The notes below the pieces were generated by a model, which searched no databases, was not told the DNA's origin, and worked only from the letters and a program-made list of their open reading frames with translations. Both the position numbers and the translations under genes were made by a program. From Aeromonas rivipollensis (lineage in GTDB: Bacteria > Pseudomonadota > Gammaproteobacteria > Enterobacterales > Aeromonadaceae): a stretch of DNA of 64,000 nt. Where the stretch lies: NCBI RefSeq assembly GCF_037811135.1, contig NZ_CP149130.1, positions 2,848,501 to 2,912,500 on the forward strand, written 5' to 3'. This document shows, piece by piece, positions 26,989 through 36,860 of the stretch (position 1 is its first letter; the number at the start of each line of letters is the position of its first letter).

Positions 26989-27555
26989 ATGATCCATATA
27001 CTCTTTGCCATCCTGGTGCTGGCCCTGCTGGCCCTGGCCTTCGGCATCATTCTGGGCTATGCCGCCGTCAAGTTTCATGTGCAGGCCGACCCCATCGTCG
27101 ACCAGCTCGATGCCCTGTTGCCCCAGACCCAGTGCGGCCAGTGCGGCTACCCGGGCTGCAAGCCCTACGCCGAGGCGCTGGCCAACGGCGATCAGATCAA
27201 CAAGTGCGTGCCCGGTGGCGACGCCACCATGCGCAAGATAGCGGATCTGATGGGAGTCGAGCCCCAGCCGCTGGACGGTGGCGACGAAGCGGCCGCCCCC
27301 GTCAAGAAGGTCGCCTTCATTCACGAGGACATGTGCATAGGTTGCACCAAGTGCATCCAGGCCTGCCCGGTCGATGCCATCCTGGGCGCCACCAAGGCGA
27401 TGCACACCGTCATCGCGGCAGAGTGCACGGGGTGTGATCTCTGCGTCGACCCCTGCCCGACCGATTGTATCGAGATGATCCCGGTGCCGACCACGGTCGA
27501 CAACTGGAAATGGGATCTGGCCAAGGTCGCCATTCCGGTCAAGATAGTGGAATAA
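26989..27555 (+). CDS. rsxB: Electron transport complex subunit RsxB (RnfB)
   Basis: A 188-residue iron-sulfur subunit anchored by one N-terminal helix (residues ~3-25). A Fes domain follows with [16 protein letters not shown] and a fourth Cys in INKCVPGG for a [4Fe-4S] cluster. Two ferredoxin clusters come next: [16 protein letters not shown] and [16 protein letters not shown]. It receives electrons from ferredoxin in the Rnf complex and passes them onward. All twelve expected cysteines are present. Translationally close to rsxA (2 bp) and rsxC (14 bp). Confidence 0.97.
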   Translation: MIHILFAILVLALLALAFGIILGYAAVKFHVQADPIVDQLDALLPQTQCGQCGYPGCKPYAEALANGDQINKCVPGGDATMRKIADLMGVEPQPLDGGDEAAAPVKKVAFIHEDMCIGCTKCIQACPVDAILGATKAMHTVIAAECTGCDLCVDPCPTDCIEMIPVPTTVDNWKWDLAKVAIPVKIVE

Positions 27556-27569
27556 ACAGCGGAGTAACC

Positions 27570-30110
27570 ATGCAGCATCTGCTAGAACGCATCAAAGCCG
27601 GCACCCTCTGGGATTTTCACGGTGGCATTCATCCTCCCGAGAACAAGCACCAGTCCAGCCTGACCCCCGTCGTGGACGCGGGTCTGCCCCCCCAACTCAT
27701 CATACCGGTGCGCCAGCACGCGGGCCCGGCCGGCGAACTGCTGGTGCGGGTGGGCGACAGGGTCAAGAAAGGCCAGCCGCTCACTCGCCACGACAAGGGG
27801 CGCATAGTGCCGGTGCACGCCTCCACCTCGGGCACTGTCACCGCCATCGAACAACATACTGTGGCGCACCCCTCGGGCCTGGACGATCTCTGCGTCATTC
27901 TGACCCCGGACGGGGAAGATGCCTGGGGGACGCGCAACCCCCAACCCGACTACTGGAATCTGGAGCGGGGCGAACTGCTCGAACGCATCCAGCAGGCAGG
28001 CGTCGCGGGGCTCGGCGGCGCCGTCTTCCCGACCCACAGCAAGCTCGATGGTCGCGGCCAGCTCACCGAGATCCTGATCGTCAACGGCCTGGAGTGCGAA
28101 CCCTACATCACCACAGATGATCGCCTGATGCAGGAGTATGCCGACGAGATCATGGACGGTATCCGGGTACTCAAGCACCTGCTCAAGCCGAAGCTCACCC
28201 TGATCGGGGTGGAAGACAACAAGCCGGCAGCCATCGACGCCCTGACCCGCCATGCCACAGACCCGGATGTGCTGGTCAAGTCGGTGCCGACCAAGTACCC
28301 CTCCGGCGGCGCCAAGCAGACCATAGAGCTGCTCACCGGACGCCAGGTACCCAAGGGGGGCCGGGCCGTCGACATGGGCATCATGGTGCTCAACGTCGCC
28401 ACCGTCTTTGCCATCAAGCGCGCCATCATAGACGGCGAGCCGCTCATCTCCCGCATCGTCACCCTCACAGGGGATGCCTTCAAGCAGCCGGGCAATGCCT
28501 GGGTGCGCCTCGGCACGCCGGTGCGCTGGCTGCTGCAACGCTTCGAACTGCAACCGGAGGCGGATCAGCGGGTCATCATGGGGGGCCCCATGATGGGCTT
28601 CACCCTGCCCCATGCCATGGTGCCCGTGGTCAAGGCCACCAACTGCCTGCTCTCCCCCACCCGCGCCGAGCTGCCGCCCCCCGGCCCCGAACAGGCCTGC
28701 ATCCGTTGCAGCGCCTGTGCCGATGCCTGCCCCGCCAACCTGCTGCCCCAGGAGCTCTACTGGTACAGCCGGGTCAAGGAGTATGACAAGGCCGAGAAGC
28801 TCAACCTGTTTGACTGCATAGAGTGCGGGGCCTGCGCCTGGGTCTGCCCGAGCGAGATCCCCCTGGTGCAGTACTACAAGATTGCCAAGGATGACATCCG
28901 CGAAGTCCGTGCCGAGGCCGAGAAAGCGGAGCGCGCCAAGCAGCGCTTCGAGGCCAAGCAGGCCCGCTTCGAGCGGGACAAGGCCGCGCGGGAGGCTCGC
29001 CACGCCGAGGCCGCAGCCCAGCGTCGCCAGGCCATGGCCGCGGCAGGGGGGGATGATCCCGTCGCCGCCGCCCTGGCTCGTCTCAAGGCCAAGCAGGACG
29101 CCGCCAGCGCAGAAACCCAGCCGGACAACGCCGCCATGATGGCCGCCCGCGAGGCGCGTAAGCAGGAGGCGCTGGCGCGCCGCGCCGCCAAGGCGGCCGA
29201 GACCGCACAGACGGATGATGCCGGCACAGCTGTCGTTGCCGAAGCCGATCCCAAGAAGGCCGCCATTGCCGCCGCTCTGGCTCGCGCCAAGGCCAAGAAA
29301 GCCGCCCAGGCTGCCGATGACGAGGCCAGCAACACGGCTGCCACTCCGGACGAGCCGGTGACTGAGCCCGCTGCCGAGATCGACCCCAAGAAGGCTGCCA
29401 TCGCCGCCGCCCTGGCCCGTGCCAAGGCCAAGAAAGCCGCCCAGGCCGCCGGTGACGAGGTCACAACCGACTCGCCTAGCGCCCCGAGCGAGCCGGCGGC
29501 TGAGCCTGTCCCCGAGGTCGATCCCAAGAAGGCAGCCATTGCCGCCGCCATCGCACGCGCCAAGGCCAAGAAGGCTGCCCAGACCGCCGGTGACGAGGTC
29601 ACAACCGACTCGCCTACCGCCCCGAGCGAGCCGGTGGCTGGGCCCGCCCCCGAGGTCGATCCCAAGAAGGCAGCCATCGCCGCCGCCATCGCACGCGCCA
29701 AGGCCAAGAAAGCCGCCCAGACCGCCGGTGACGAGGTCGCGCCCGACGCACCAGTCTCCTCAAGTGACGCTGTGAGCGACACGCAGGCCGCCCCGAGCGA
29801 GCCGGTGGCTGAGCCCGCCCCCGAGGTCGATCCCAAGAAAGCTGCCATCGCCGCCGCCATCGCACGTGCCAAGGCCAAGAAAGCTGCCCAGACCGCCGGT
29901 GACGAGGTTGCGTCCGACGCACCAGTCTCCTCAAGTGACGCTGGGAGCGACACGCAGGCCGCCCCGAGCGAGCCGGTGGCTGAGCCCGCCCCCGAGGTCG
30001 ATCCCAAAAAGGCAGCCATTGCCGCCGCCATAGCACGCGCCAAGGCCAAGAAGCTGGCGGCCGACGCCGCGGCGCACACTCCTTCCCCTTCGACCGACAA
30101 GAGCCACTGA
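27570..30110 (+). CDS. rsxC: Electron transport complex subunit RsxC (RnfC) with long repeat tail
   Basis: An 846-residue peripheral subunit that handles NADH, FMN and two [4Fe-4S] clusters. The N-terminal region has the DFHGGIHPPENK start typical of RnfC. A Gly-rich NADH/FMN region (GLGGAVFPTHSKL) follows, then ferredoxin clusters CIRCSACADACP (from Cys377) and CIECGACAWVCP (from Cys416). From about residue 450 the protein becomes a charged Ala/Lys/Arg coiled-coil tail with six repeats centred on DPKKAAIAAA. This tail length varies widely between species. The ATG at 27570 follows GGAGTAACC; an upstream in-frame extension overlaps rsxB and is rejected. The stop is 3 bp before rsxD. Confidence 0.96.
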   Translation: MQHLLERIKAGTLWDFHGGIHPPENKHQSSLTPVVDAGLPPQLIIPVRQHAGPAGELLVRVGDRVKKGQPLTRHDKGRIVPVHASTSGTVTAIEQHTVAHPSGLDDLCVILTPDGEDAWGTRNPQPDYWNLERGELLERIQQAGVAGLGGAVFPTHSKLDGRGQLTEILIVNGLECEPYITTDDRLMQEYADEIMDGIRVLKHLLKPKLTLIGVEDNKPAAIDALTRHATDPDVLVKSVPTKYPSGGAKQTIELLTGRQVPKGGRAVDMGIMVLNVATVFAIKRAIIDGEPLISRIVTLTGDAFKQPGNAWVRLGTPVRWLLQRFELQPEADQRVIMGGPMMGFTLPHAMVPVVKATNCLLSPTRAELPPPGPEQACIRCSACADACPANLLPQELYWYSRVKEYDKAEKLNLFDCIECGACAWVCPSEIPLVQYYKIAKDDIREVRAEAEKAERAKQRFEAKQARFERDKAAREARHAEAAAQRRQAMAAAGGDDPVAAALARLKAKQDAASAETQPDNAAMMAAREARKQEALARRAAKAAETAQTDDAGTAVVAEADPKKAAIAAALARAKAKKAAQAADDEASNTAATPDEPVTEPAAEIDPKKAAIAAALARAKAKKAAQAAGDEVTTDSPSAPSEPAAEPVPEVDPKKAAIAAAIARAKAKKAAQTAGDEVTTDSPTAPSEPVAGPAPEVDPKKAAIAAAIARAKAKKAAQTAGDEVAPDAPVSSSDAVSDTQAAPSEPVAEPAPEVDPKKAAIAAAIARAKAKKAAQTAGDEVASDAPVSSSDAGSDTQAAPSEPVAEPAPEVDPKKAAIAAAIARAKAKKLAADAAAHTPSPSTDKSH
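29244..30065 (+). repeat. In-frame tandem repeats in the RsxC tail
   Basis: Six copies of a unit beginning DPKKAAIAAAxARAKAKKA start at 29247, 29382, 29520, 29658, 29829 and 30000, giving periods of 45, 46, 46, 57 and 57 codons. The two 57-codon periods share an extra SSSDAxSDTQAAP insert and are nearly identical in DNA, so they are the youngest duplication. Spacers are rich in Pro, Glu and Ser. Confidence 0.95.
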
Positions 30111-30113
30111 TCC

Positions 30114-31166
30114 ATGTTCAATCTCGCGAGTGCGCCCTTCGCCCATAACCGCAAGCAGACCCAGACCCTGATGCTGCTGGTGATCCTGGCCTGTCTGCCC
30201 GGCTTCCTGGCCCAGACCTGGTTCTTCGGCTGGGGAACCCTGATCCAGACCCTGCTGGCTCTGGTGACGGCGCTGGGCTGTGAGGCCCTGGTCCTGCGCC
30301 TGCGCGGCCGCCCCGTCAAACCGGCCCTGCTGGACGGCAGCGCGGCCCTCACCGCCGTGCTGATCGGCCTCTCCCTGCCCCCCCTGCTGCCCTGGTGGAT
30401 GCTGGTACTCGGCACCGCCTTTGCCATCATCATCGCCAAGCACCTCTATGGCGGGCTCGGTCAGAACCTGTTCAACCCGGCCATGGTGGCCTATGTGCTG
30501 CTGCTGGTCTCCTTCCCGGTCCAGATGACCAGCTGGCTGCCCCCCTCCAGCATCGCCGCCTACGGGGTCGACTTTGGGGACGCCGTCTCGGTGATCTTCA
30601 CCGGCTTCAGCCTGGACGGTTACAGCCTGGCGCAGCTCAAGCAGGGGGTGGATGGCCTGACCATGGCCACCCCCCTCGACACCCTGAAGACGGGCCTGAC
30701 CCAGGGGCTCACCGCCAGCGAGGTGATGACCCACGCTGTGTTCGAGGGCTGGGGCGGCATCGGCTGGAGCTGGGTCAACCTCGGTTACCTGCTGGGCGGC
30801 CTCTTCCTGCTGCAACAGAAGGTGATCAACTGGCGCATTCCCACCGCCGTGCTGGGGGCCCTGCTGCTGTCGGCCACCCTGGGCTATCTGGCCACGCCGG
30901 ACGCCACCGCCACCCCCATGCTGCATCTGTTCAGCGGCGCCACCATGCTGGGGGCCTTCTTCATCGCCACCGATCCGGTGAGCGCGAGCACCACGGCCAG
31001 GGGGCGCCTCATCTACGGCGTGCTGATCGGCGTGCTGGTCTATCTCATCCGCCGCTTCGGCGGCTACCCGGACGCCTTCGCCTTTGCCGTGTTGCTGGCC
31101 AACCTTTGCGTGCCGCTCATCGACAGTCTGACTCGTCCCAAGGTCTATGGAGATCGCCGCAAATGA
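30114..31166 (+). CDS. rsxD: Electron transport complex subunit RsxD (RnfD)
   Basis: A 350-residue membrane subunit with about nine helices, related to NqrB. The N-terminus [20 protein letters not shown] is typical. The covalent FMN attachment motif is S274-G-A-T277 in [11 protein letters not shown], with Thr as the flavin-bearing residue. RsxD is part of the transmembrane electron and ion path with RsxG. It begins 3 bp after rsxC. Its last ~48 bp are duplicated downstream, between rsxD and rsxG. Confidence 0.96.
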   Translation: MFNLASAPFAHNRKQTQTLMLLVILACLPGFLAQTWFFGWGTLIQTLLALVTALGCEALVLRLRGRPVKPALLDGSAALTAVLIGLSLPPLLPWWMLVLGTAFAIIIAKHLYGGLGQNLFNPAMVAYVLLLVSFPVQMTSWLPPSSIAAYGVDFGDAVSVIFTGFSLDGYSLAQLKQGVDGLTMATPLDTLKTGLTQGLTASEVMTHAVFEGWGGIGWSWVNLGYLLGGLFLLQQKVINWRIPTAVLGALLLSATLGYLATPDATATPMLHLFSGATMLGAFFIATDPVSASTTARGRLIYGVLIGVLVYLIRRFGGYPDAFAFAVLLANLCVPLIDSLTRPKVYGDRRK

Positions 31167-31256
31167 GTCATCCTCTTGCCGACAGCCAACCTCTGCATAG
31201 CCACTGCCATCGACAGCCTGACTCGTCCCAAGGTCTATGGGGATCGCCGCAAATGA
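31098..31256 (+). repeat. Tandem duplication of the rsxD 3' end
   Basis: The end of rsxD (31098-31166) recurs at 31185-31256. The terminal 48 bp (31119-31166 and 31209-31256, offset 90 bp), including the stop codon, differ at only two positions. Further upstream the copies are diverged. The second copy is not in a continued gene and lies in the rsxD-rsxG spacer. Confidence 0.92.
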
Positions 31257-31290
31257 TCACCGCGCACATCTCACTCTCAGGAGCCTTCCC

Positions 31291-31923
31291 ATGTTAAAGA
31301 GCATGCGCAAAAACGGCGTCACCCTGGCCCTGTTCGCCCTGGCCTGCACCGCCATGGTGGTGCTGACCAACGAACTGACCCGGGATCGCATCGCCCACCA
31401 GCAACAGCTGGAGAAGCTGCGTACCCTGGAGGCCCTGCTGCCGGCGGGGAGCTATGACAACAATCTGGTGGCCAGTTGCAAGCTGGTCAGGAGTCGGGAA
31501 TACCTGGGCAGCGATCAGCCCATGCCGCTCTACACCGCGACCCTCAAGGGAGAGCACACCGGCTATGCGCTGGAAACCGTGGCCCCCGACGGCTACAGTG
31601 GTGCCATTCGCATGGTGGTCGGCACCGATGCCAAAGGGGCCGTCAGCGCTGTGCGGGTGCTGGCCCACAAGGAAACCCCGGGTCTTGGGGACAAGATAGA
31701 GCTGAAAAAATCGAGCTGGATAGAGAGCTTCGTCGGCAAGTTCCTCACCAAGGAGAACGCGGCCAGCTGGGCGGTGAAGAAGGATGGCGGCGAATTTGAC
31801 GCCTTCACCGGCGCCACCATCACCCCCCGCGCCGTGGTCAAGGCGGTGAAAAACCTGCTGCTGCTGCAACAGGAACACCCCGAGCTGCTGCAAGAGGCCC
31901 CCTCCTGTGACGCCACCCCCTAA
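31291..31923 (+). CDS. rsxG: Electron transport complex subunit RsxG (RnfG)
   Basis: A 210-residue subunit with one N-terminal helix ([20 protein letters not shown]) and a periplasmic FMN-binding domain. Family motifs are [32 protein letters not shown] and the covalent FMN site TGATIT at 173-178 with Thr176. It closely follows E. coli RsxG. The ATG at 31291 has AGGAG 8 nt upstream; an upstream in-frame start at 31237 lies within the duplicated rsxD remnant and is rejected. The rsxD-rsxG gap (124 bp) is much larger than other gaps in the operon because of that insertion. Confidence 0.96.
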   Translation: MLKSMRKNGVTLALFALACTAMVVLTNELTRDRIAHQQQLEKLRTLEALLPAGSYDNNLVASCKLVRSREYLGSDQPMPLYTATLKGEHTGYALETVAPDGYSGAIRMVVGTDAKGAVSAVRVLAHKETPGLGDKIELKKSSWIESFVGKFLTKENAASWAVKKDGGEFDAFTGATITPRAVVKAVKNLLLLQQEHPELLQEAPSCDATP

Positions 31924-31937
31924 CACCGGAGCCCCGT

Positions 31938-32720
31938 ATGGCACATACAACGGAACAAGCCATGGAACAAGTTGATGTGATTGACGGCCAGAGCCCGGCC
32001 GAGGAAGGCAACAGCCGCCGCGAAGAGCTCAAGGAGCTGATGCTCCAGGGGCTGTGGAAGAACAACCCCTCCCTGGTGCAGGTGCTGGGGCTCTGCCCGA
32101 CCCTGGCGGTCTCCTCCACCTTCACCAATGCCCTGGGGCTGGGTCTTGCGACCATGGTGGTGCTGATAAGCTCCAACCTGGCCATCTCCCTGGTACGCAA
32201 CTGGGTGCCCAAGGACATTCGCATCCCGGTCTACGTGATGATCATCGCGGCCCTGGTGACCAGCGTGCAGCTGTTGATGAACGCCTACACCTATGGCCTC
32301 TATCAGGCGCTCGGCATCTTCATCGCGCTGATCGTCACCAACTGCGTCATCATAGGCCGGGCCGAGGCCTATGCCTCCAAGAACCCGCCCCTGCTGGCGG
32401 CCATTGACGGCTTCATGATGGGGCTGGGCTTCACTCTGGTGCTGCTGGTGCTGGGGGGGCTTAGGGAGATCATCGGCATGGGTACCCTGTTCGACGGCGC
32501 CGATCTGCTGCTGGGGGACTGGGCCAAATCCCTGCGCATCGAGCTGTTCCATGCCGATGCCAGCCTGCTGCTGGCCATTTTGCCGCCGGGGGGCTTCATC
32601 GGCCTGGGCCTGCTCATCGCCGGCAAGAATGCCATCAACGACTGGATGGGCCGCAAACAGCGTGCCGACAAGGCGCACTGCAGCCTGCCCGCAGCCGGTG
32701 CCCGCGCCACCCAGCTCTGA
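31938..32720 (+). CDS. rsxE: Electron transport complex subunit RsxE (RnfE)
   Basis: A 260-residue membrane subunit with six helices, homologous to RsxA in inverted topology: [59 protein letters not shown]. Cysteines in LGLCPT and VTNCVI provide the other two ligands of the shared [2Fe-2S] centre. The N-terminus has about 30 extra soluble residues; the ATG at 31965 (MEQVDV) is an alternative start. The C-terminal tail is basic. It is 30 bp ahead of nth. Confidence 0.95.
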   Translation: MAHTTEQAMEQVDVIDGQSPAEEGNSRREELKELMLQGLWKNNPSLVQVLGLCPTLAVSSTFTNALGLGLATMVVLISSNLAISLVRNWVPKDIRIPVYVMIIAALVTSVQLLMNAYTYGLYQALGIFIALIVTNCVIIGRAEAYASKNPPLLAAIDGFMMGLGFTLVLLVLGGLREIIGMGTLFDGADLLLGDWAKSLRIELFHADASLLLAILPPGGFIGLGLLIAGKNAINDWMGRKQRADKAHCSLPAAGARATQL

Positions 32721-32750
32721 GGGCTGGCACCAAGACAGACATGAGACTCG

Positions 32751-33392
32751 ATGAATAACCAAAAACGCAGAGAGATACTGGAGCGGTTGCGGGAGAACAA
32801 CCCGCATCCCACCACTGAGCTCAACTTCACCACGCCGTTCGAGCTGCTGATCGCCGTGCTGCTGTCGGCCCAGGCGACCGATGTCAGCGTCAACAAGGCC
32901 ACCGACAAGCTCTATCCGGTGGCCAATACCCCAGCCGCCATGCTGGCTCTCGGGGTGGACGGCGTGAAGGAGTACATCAAGACCATAGGCCTGTTCAACA
33001 CCAAGGCCGAGAACGTCATCAAGACCTGCGCCATCTTGCTGGAGCGCCACGGCGGCGAGGTGCCGGAGGACCGCGAGGCACTGGAAGCCCTGCCGGGGGT
33101 GGGACGCAAGACCGCCAACGTGGTGCTCAACACGGCGTTTGGCTGGCCCACCATCGCCGTCGATACCCATATCTTCCGGGTGTCGAATCGCACCGGTTTC
33201 GCGGTGGGCAAGAACGTGGATCAGGTGGAGGAGAAGCTGCTGAAGGTGGTGCCCGCCGAGTTCAAGCTGGATGTGCACCACTGGCTCATCCTGCACGGGC
33301 GCTACACCTGCCTGGCGCGCAAGCCACGCTGCGGCTCCTGTATCATCGAAGACCTGTGCGAGTACAAAGAAAAGGTCTACCCGGAGAGCTGA
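32751..33392 (+). CDS. nth: Endonuclease III (Nth)
   Basis: A 213-residue DNA glycosylase/AP lyase that removes oxidised pyrimidines in base-excision repair. It shares numbering with E. coli Nth: catalytic Lys120 in LPGVGRKTANVV, Asp138 in IAVDTHIFRV, and the [4Fe-4S] cluster C-x6-C-x2-C-x5-C from Cys187 (CLARKPRCGSCIIEDLC). The rsx-nth gene order is conserved across gammaproteobacteria, consistent with the last position in this operon. Confidence 0.98.
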   Translation: MNNQKRREILERLRENNPHPTTELNFTTPFELLIAVLLSAQATDVSVNKATDKLYPVANTPAAMLALGVDGVKEYIKTIGLFNTKAENVIKTCAILLERHGGEVPEDREALEALPGVGRKTANVVLNTAFGWPTIAVDTHIFRVSNRTGFAVGKNVDQVEEKLLKVVPAEFKLDVHHWLILHGRYTCLARKPRCGSCIIEDLCEYKEKVYPES

Positions 33393-33472
33393 TCGACCTC
33401 CTGTCCGTTCACAGCCTGATCTCAAGACCTAGATTGAAAGCAGTACCAATCACCAACCCGGAGAATTGAGCA

Positions 33473-33880
33473 ATGAGAATTCTGCATACCATGCTGCGCG
33501 TCGGCGACCTGCAACGCTCCATCGACTTCTACACCCGCGTGCTGGGCATGACACTGCTGCGCAAGAGCGAGAACAGCGAATACAAGTACACCCTGGCCTT
33601 CGTCGGCTACGGTGACGAGAAGGATGAGGCCGTCATCGAGCTCACCTACAACTGGGGCGTGAGCGAGTACGAGCTGGGCTCTGCCTACGGTCACATCGCC
33701 CTGGAAGCGGACGACATCTATGGCACCTGCGACGCCCTGCGCGCCGCCGGCGCCAAGATCACCCGCGAGCCGGGCCCGGTCAAGGGTGGCACCACCGTCA
33801 TCGCCTTCGTGGAAGATCCGGACGGTTACAAGATTGAGCTGATCGCCAAGAAAGACACAGGAACCGGCCTCGGCGTCTGA
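33473..33880 (+). CDS. gloA: Glyoxalase I (lactoylglutathione lyase)
   Basis: A 135-residue metalloenzyme (Ni2+ type by resemblance) that isomerises the methylglyoxal-glutathione hemithioacetal to S-lactoylglutathione. Metal ligands correspond to E. coli positions His5, Glu56, His74 and Glu122, seen in [28 protein letters not shown] and DGYKIELI. The start ATG follows CCGGAGAATTGAGCA. It lies 80 bp after nth and probably has its own promoter. Ends at a bidirectional terminator. Confidence 0.98.
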   Translation: MRILHTMLRVGDLQRSIDFYTRVLGMTLLRKSENSEYKYTLAFVGYGDEKDEAVIELTYNWGVSEYELGSAYGHIALEADDIYGTCDALRAAGAKITREPGPVKGGTTVIAFVEDPDGYKIELIAKKDTGTGLGV

Positions 33881-33910
33881 GCCAGACCGGCACCCTGGTG
33901 GTGACATAGC

Positions 33911-33935
33911 AAACGGGGCCCTGGGGCCCCGTTTT
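33911..33935. terminator. Bidirectional terminator between gloA and a chemoreceptor gene
   Basis: A 10-bp stem (33911-33920 with 33925-33934), loop CTGG, T-run on the plus strand and A/T outer arm on the other, between convergent genes. Confidence 0.9.
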
Positions 33936-33962
33936 TGTTGGTACTCTGCCCGCCGCCCAGCA

Positions 33963-35594
33963 TCAGGCGAGGCGGAAGCGGCCTATGGTCTGGCGCAGGC
34001 TCGCCGCCAGCTGGCTCAGCTCCAGACAGGCGCGGGCGGTGTGATCGGCGCCGGTCGCCACCTCGTTGGAGGACTCGTTGATCCGCTCCACGTTGCGGCC
34101 CAGCTCATCGGAGACCGCATCCTGCTCACCGCAGGCGCTGGCGATCTGGATCGCCATGTCGGCAATCTGGCCGACCGCCTCCTCGATCTGCTGGATCCCC
34201 GAGCTGGTCTGCTCGCTCTGGCTCACGCACTGGCGGATCATCTCGCAGCTCTGGCTGGTCACCGCCTTCGCCTGGTTGGCGCGGGCCTGCAGGGTTTCGA
34301 TGATGGCGACTATCTCGCCGGTCGAGGCCTGGGTGCGGCCCGCCAGGGTGCGCACCTCATCGGCCACCACCGCAAAGCCGCGGCCCTGCTCGCCGGCGCG
34401 GGCCGCCTCTATGGCGGCATTGAGCGCCAGCAGGTTGGTCTGATCGGCGATGCCGCGAATGACGTCCACCACCAGGTTGATCTGGGCGGATTCCCGCTCC
34501 AGCTCCGCCACCAGGGTGCCCGCCTGCTCCATCTCCTCGGCAACCCGGGTGATGGCCACCAGGGCGCCCTGCACATCCTGATTGCCGCGACGGGCCAGGG
34601 CATTGGCCGAGCTGGCGGATTCCGAGGCGACCTCGGTGTTGCCCGCCACATCGGCCACCGTCGCCTTCATCTGGGCCATGGCGGTCGCCACCAGGGAGAT
34701 CTCCTGCTGCTGGCTCTGGATCCCCTGGGCCGACTGCTCGGAGACGGCGCTCACCTCCTCGATGGCGGCCCCCAGCTGGGTCACGGCGGCGACCACCTCC
34801 TCGATGAGACCGCGCAGGTTGTCCTGCATCTTGAGGGAGGCACTGGCCAGCATGCCCAGTTCATCCTGCCCTATGTGCTGGCGATCCAGCCTGTGAGTCA
34901 AGTTCCCCTGCGCTATGGCGTTGGCCTGGGCGACCACGGCCTGCAGCGGCAGGCAGATCTGGCGCGTGAGGAACCAGGTCATCACCCCCATGAACAGCAG
35001 CAGGGCGCCGATGCTCAGAGTGGCGAAGGTCGTCACCATGTTGACGCTGCCAAGCAGGCTGCCGCGGTTCTCCTTGACGAAGCCGAGGTTCACCTCCACC
35101 AGGGCGTTGACCCCCTGCTCCAGCTCGGTGTAGCTACCGTTGGATTGGAACAGCGCGTCCCTGGCCTGCTCCTTGAGCCCCTGCACCAGCAGGCTGTCGA
35201 CCCGGTTGACCGCGCTCAGATACTGCAGCCACTGCTGCTTGGCCCGGTTGAACACCTGGCGCTCGTGCTCGGCCCCGACGGTGGCCTCATAGGCACTCAG
35301 GGCGCGCTCCACCTTGGCCACGCTCTCCTGGATGCGGCCGCGACGGGCCTGCTGATCGGCGGCGTCCTCGACCATCAGCAGGGCAAACTGGGCGCGGCGC
35401 ACATAGGAGACGTCGTAGAGCAGGGTTTCCACCGAGATCACGCTCGGCAGGGTGGAATCGGTGAAGTTGAGCACCCGATCCCGAACTCCGCGCAGCTCGC
35501 TGGCGAGAAAAAGACCGAATATCACGTTGATGGCGGCGATTACCGCAAAGACCACGGCAATCTTCTTGCCGATGGAGAGGTTCTTGTAAGACAT
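33963..35594 (-). CDS. Membrane methyl-accepting chemotaxis protein with 4HB sensor
   Basis: A 543-residue transmembrane chemoreceptor. Helix one is at ~11-33 ([20 protein letters not shown]). A periplasmic four-helix-bundle domain (~34-190) has MCP-4HB features such as [20 protein letters not shown]. Then come helix two (~192-215), HAMP ([20 protein letters not shown]) and a signalling domain with the hairpin [20 protein letters not shown]. There is no CheR-binding pentapeptide. Ligand unknown. The family start is [12 protein letters not shown] at 35594; a longer frame to 35825 lacks a sensible N-terminus. The Shine-Dalgarno GAGG is distant (about 14 nt). Divergent from the ZIP transporter across 294 bp of otherwise unremarkable sequence. 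Confidence 0.92.
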   Translation of the reverse strand: MSYKNLSIGKKIAVVFAVIAAINVIFGLFLASELRGVRDRVLNFTDSTLPSVISVETLLYDVSYVRRAQFALLMVEDAADQQARRGRIQESVAKVERALSAYEATVGAEHERQVFNRAKQQWLQYLSAVNRVDSLLVQGLKEQARDALFQSNGSYTELEQGVNALVEVNLGFVKENRGSLLGSVNMVTTFATLSIGALLLFMGVMTWFLTRQICLPLQAVVAQANAIAQGNLTHRLDRQHIGQDELGMLASASLKMQDNLRGLIEEVVAAVTQLGAAIEEVSAVSEQSAQGIQSQQQEISLVATAMAQMKATVADVAGNTEVASESASSANALARRGNQDVQGALVAITRVAEEMEQAGTLVAELERESAQINLVVDVIRGIADQTNLLALNAAIEAARAGEQGRGFAVVADEVRTLAGRTQASTGEIVAIIETLQARANQAKAVTSQSCEMIRQCVSQSEQTSSGIQQIEEAVGQIADMAIQIASACGEQDAVSDELGRNVERINESSNEVATGADHTARACLELSQLAASLRQTIGRFRLA

Positions 35595-35888
35595 GTTGGC
35601 TGGTGATCCTCGACTGCTGATAAGCAGGTGCACAGTGGCGATCACATCCGTGTAAGCGGTGACCCGAGACTCCTGACGGGAAAATGAAACAACGCGAACG
35701 AGCGGGGAAGAGCGTTCGCAGGCGCGCACCCTATCACAGCTGCCGCCCTCGCTCATCCCTCTCTTGTTGCACAGGGCCATGTCGTTCGGCATGGGCCCGG
35801 GATACAAGAGCGACCGGATGAGCACAAACTTGAGTCGATTGCCCCAATCGCCCCGCCATCATGGACAAACGGGAGGCCAGGTTATGTA

Positions 35889-36860
35889 ATGGCCCTCTCG
35901 TCTCTCCCAACCACAGTCCCCCGAGGCCCCATGGATAACGCGTCGACCCTCAGCCCCTCCTGGTCAGTCCAACTGCGCGAGCAGATACAGGAACGCCCCC
36001 TCATCGCCCTGGGACTGCTGCTCGCCCTGGCAACCGTCATGCTGCTCCTGTTGCAGAGCCTCATCATGCTGGCGGCCGGTGACATCAGTCCCGGGGTGCG
36101 TTATGGCCTCATCGGCGGTGTCGCGGGGTTTGCCGCTACGGCGCTCGGCGCCCTGCCCGCCCTGTTCCTGCGATCTGTCCCCCAGCGGGTGGAAGACGCC
36201 ATGCTGGGCTTTGCCGCCGGCATGATGCTGGCGGCCAGCGCCTTCTCCCTGCTGCTGCCGGGGCTGGAGGCGGCCGAGGGGATCACCGGGGACGGCTTTC
36301 TCGCCGCCGCCGTGGTGGTGGCCGGCATGACCCTGGGGGTCTTGCTGATGCTGGGGCTGGATCAGTTCACCCCCCACGAGCACGACAAGACGGGCCCCTG
36401 CGGCCCCGGCCACGAGAGCTGCTCCCGGGTCTGGCTGTTCGTGTTCGCCATAGCCCTGCACAACCTGCCGGAAGGCATGGCCATCGGGGTCAGCTTCTCC
36501 CAGGGGGACATGGCGGTGGGGTTGCCGCTCACCACCGCCATCGCCCTGCAGGACATCCCCGAGGGGCTGGCGGTGGCGCTCGCCATGTCCGCCGCCGGCT
36601 TTCGCCCCTCGGTCGCCGTGCTGGTGGCCATCGGCAGCGGCCTGCTGGAACCGCTCGGCGCCCTGCTCGGGGTCGGGCTCGCCAGCGGCATGGCCATCGC
36701 CTACCCCATAGGTCTGGGGCTCGCGGCCGGTGCCATGTTGTTCGTGGTCTCCCACGAAGTGATCCCCGAAACCCACCGCAACGGTCACCAGACCCATGCC
36801 ACCCTGGGCCTGATGGCCGGCTTTGCTTTGATGATGACGCTGGATACGGCCTTGGGTTGA
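35889..36860 (+). CDS. ZIP-family divalent metal transporter
   Basis: A 323-residue membrane protein of the ZIP family (ZupT/GufA type). Metal-binding helices carry ALHNLPEGMAIG and ALQDIPEGLAVA, with a further HEVIPETH motif near the C-terminus. The loop DQFTPHEHDKTGPCGPGHES is the usual His-rich cytosolic loop. It should import Zn, Mn or Fe into the cytoplasm. The ATG at 35889 is followed by another at 35931, which is an alternative; an extra amphipathic segment precedes the first helix either way. The last ~110 bp are repeated twice downstream. Confidence 0.88.
   Translation: MALSSLPTTVPRGPMDNASTLSPSWSVQLREQIQERPLIALGLLLALATVMLLLLQSLIMLAAGDISPGVRYGLIGGVAGFAATALGALPALFLRSVPQRVEDAMLGFAAGMMLAASAFSLLLPGLEAAEGITGDGFLAAAVVVAGMTLGVLLMLGLDQFTPHEHDKTGPCGPGHESCSRVWLFVFAIALHNLPEGMAIGVSFSQGDMAVGLPLTTAIALQDIPEGLAVALAMSAAGFRPSVAVLVAIGSGLLEPLGALLGVGLASGMAIAYPIGLGLAAGAMLFVVSHEVIPETHRNGHQTHATLGLMAGFALMMTLDTALG

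Noticed and set aside
28874-30439. 521-codon minus-strand frame over the rsxC repeats
   Set aside because: Its Ala/Ser repeats are only the reverse reading of the RsxC tail.
31163-31297. 44-codon frame starting at the rsxD stop (ATGA overlap)
   Set aside because: It runs through the duplicated rsxD end and ends in the rsxG start region; composition looks random.
34041-35606. 521-codon plus-strand frame opposite the chemoreceptor
   Set aside because: Shadow frame; the opposite strand encodes a complete MCP.
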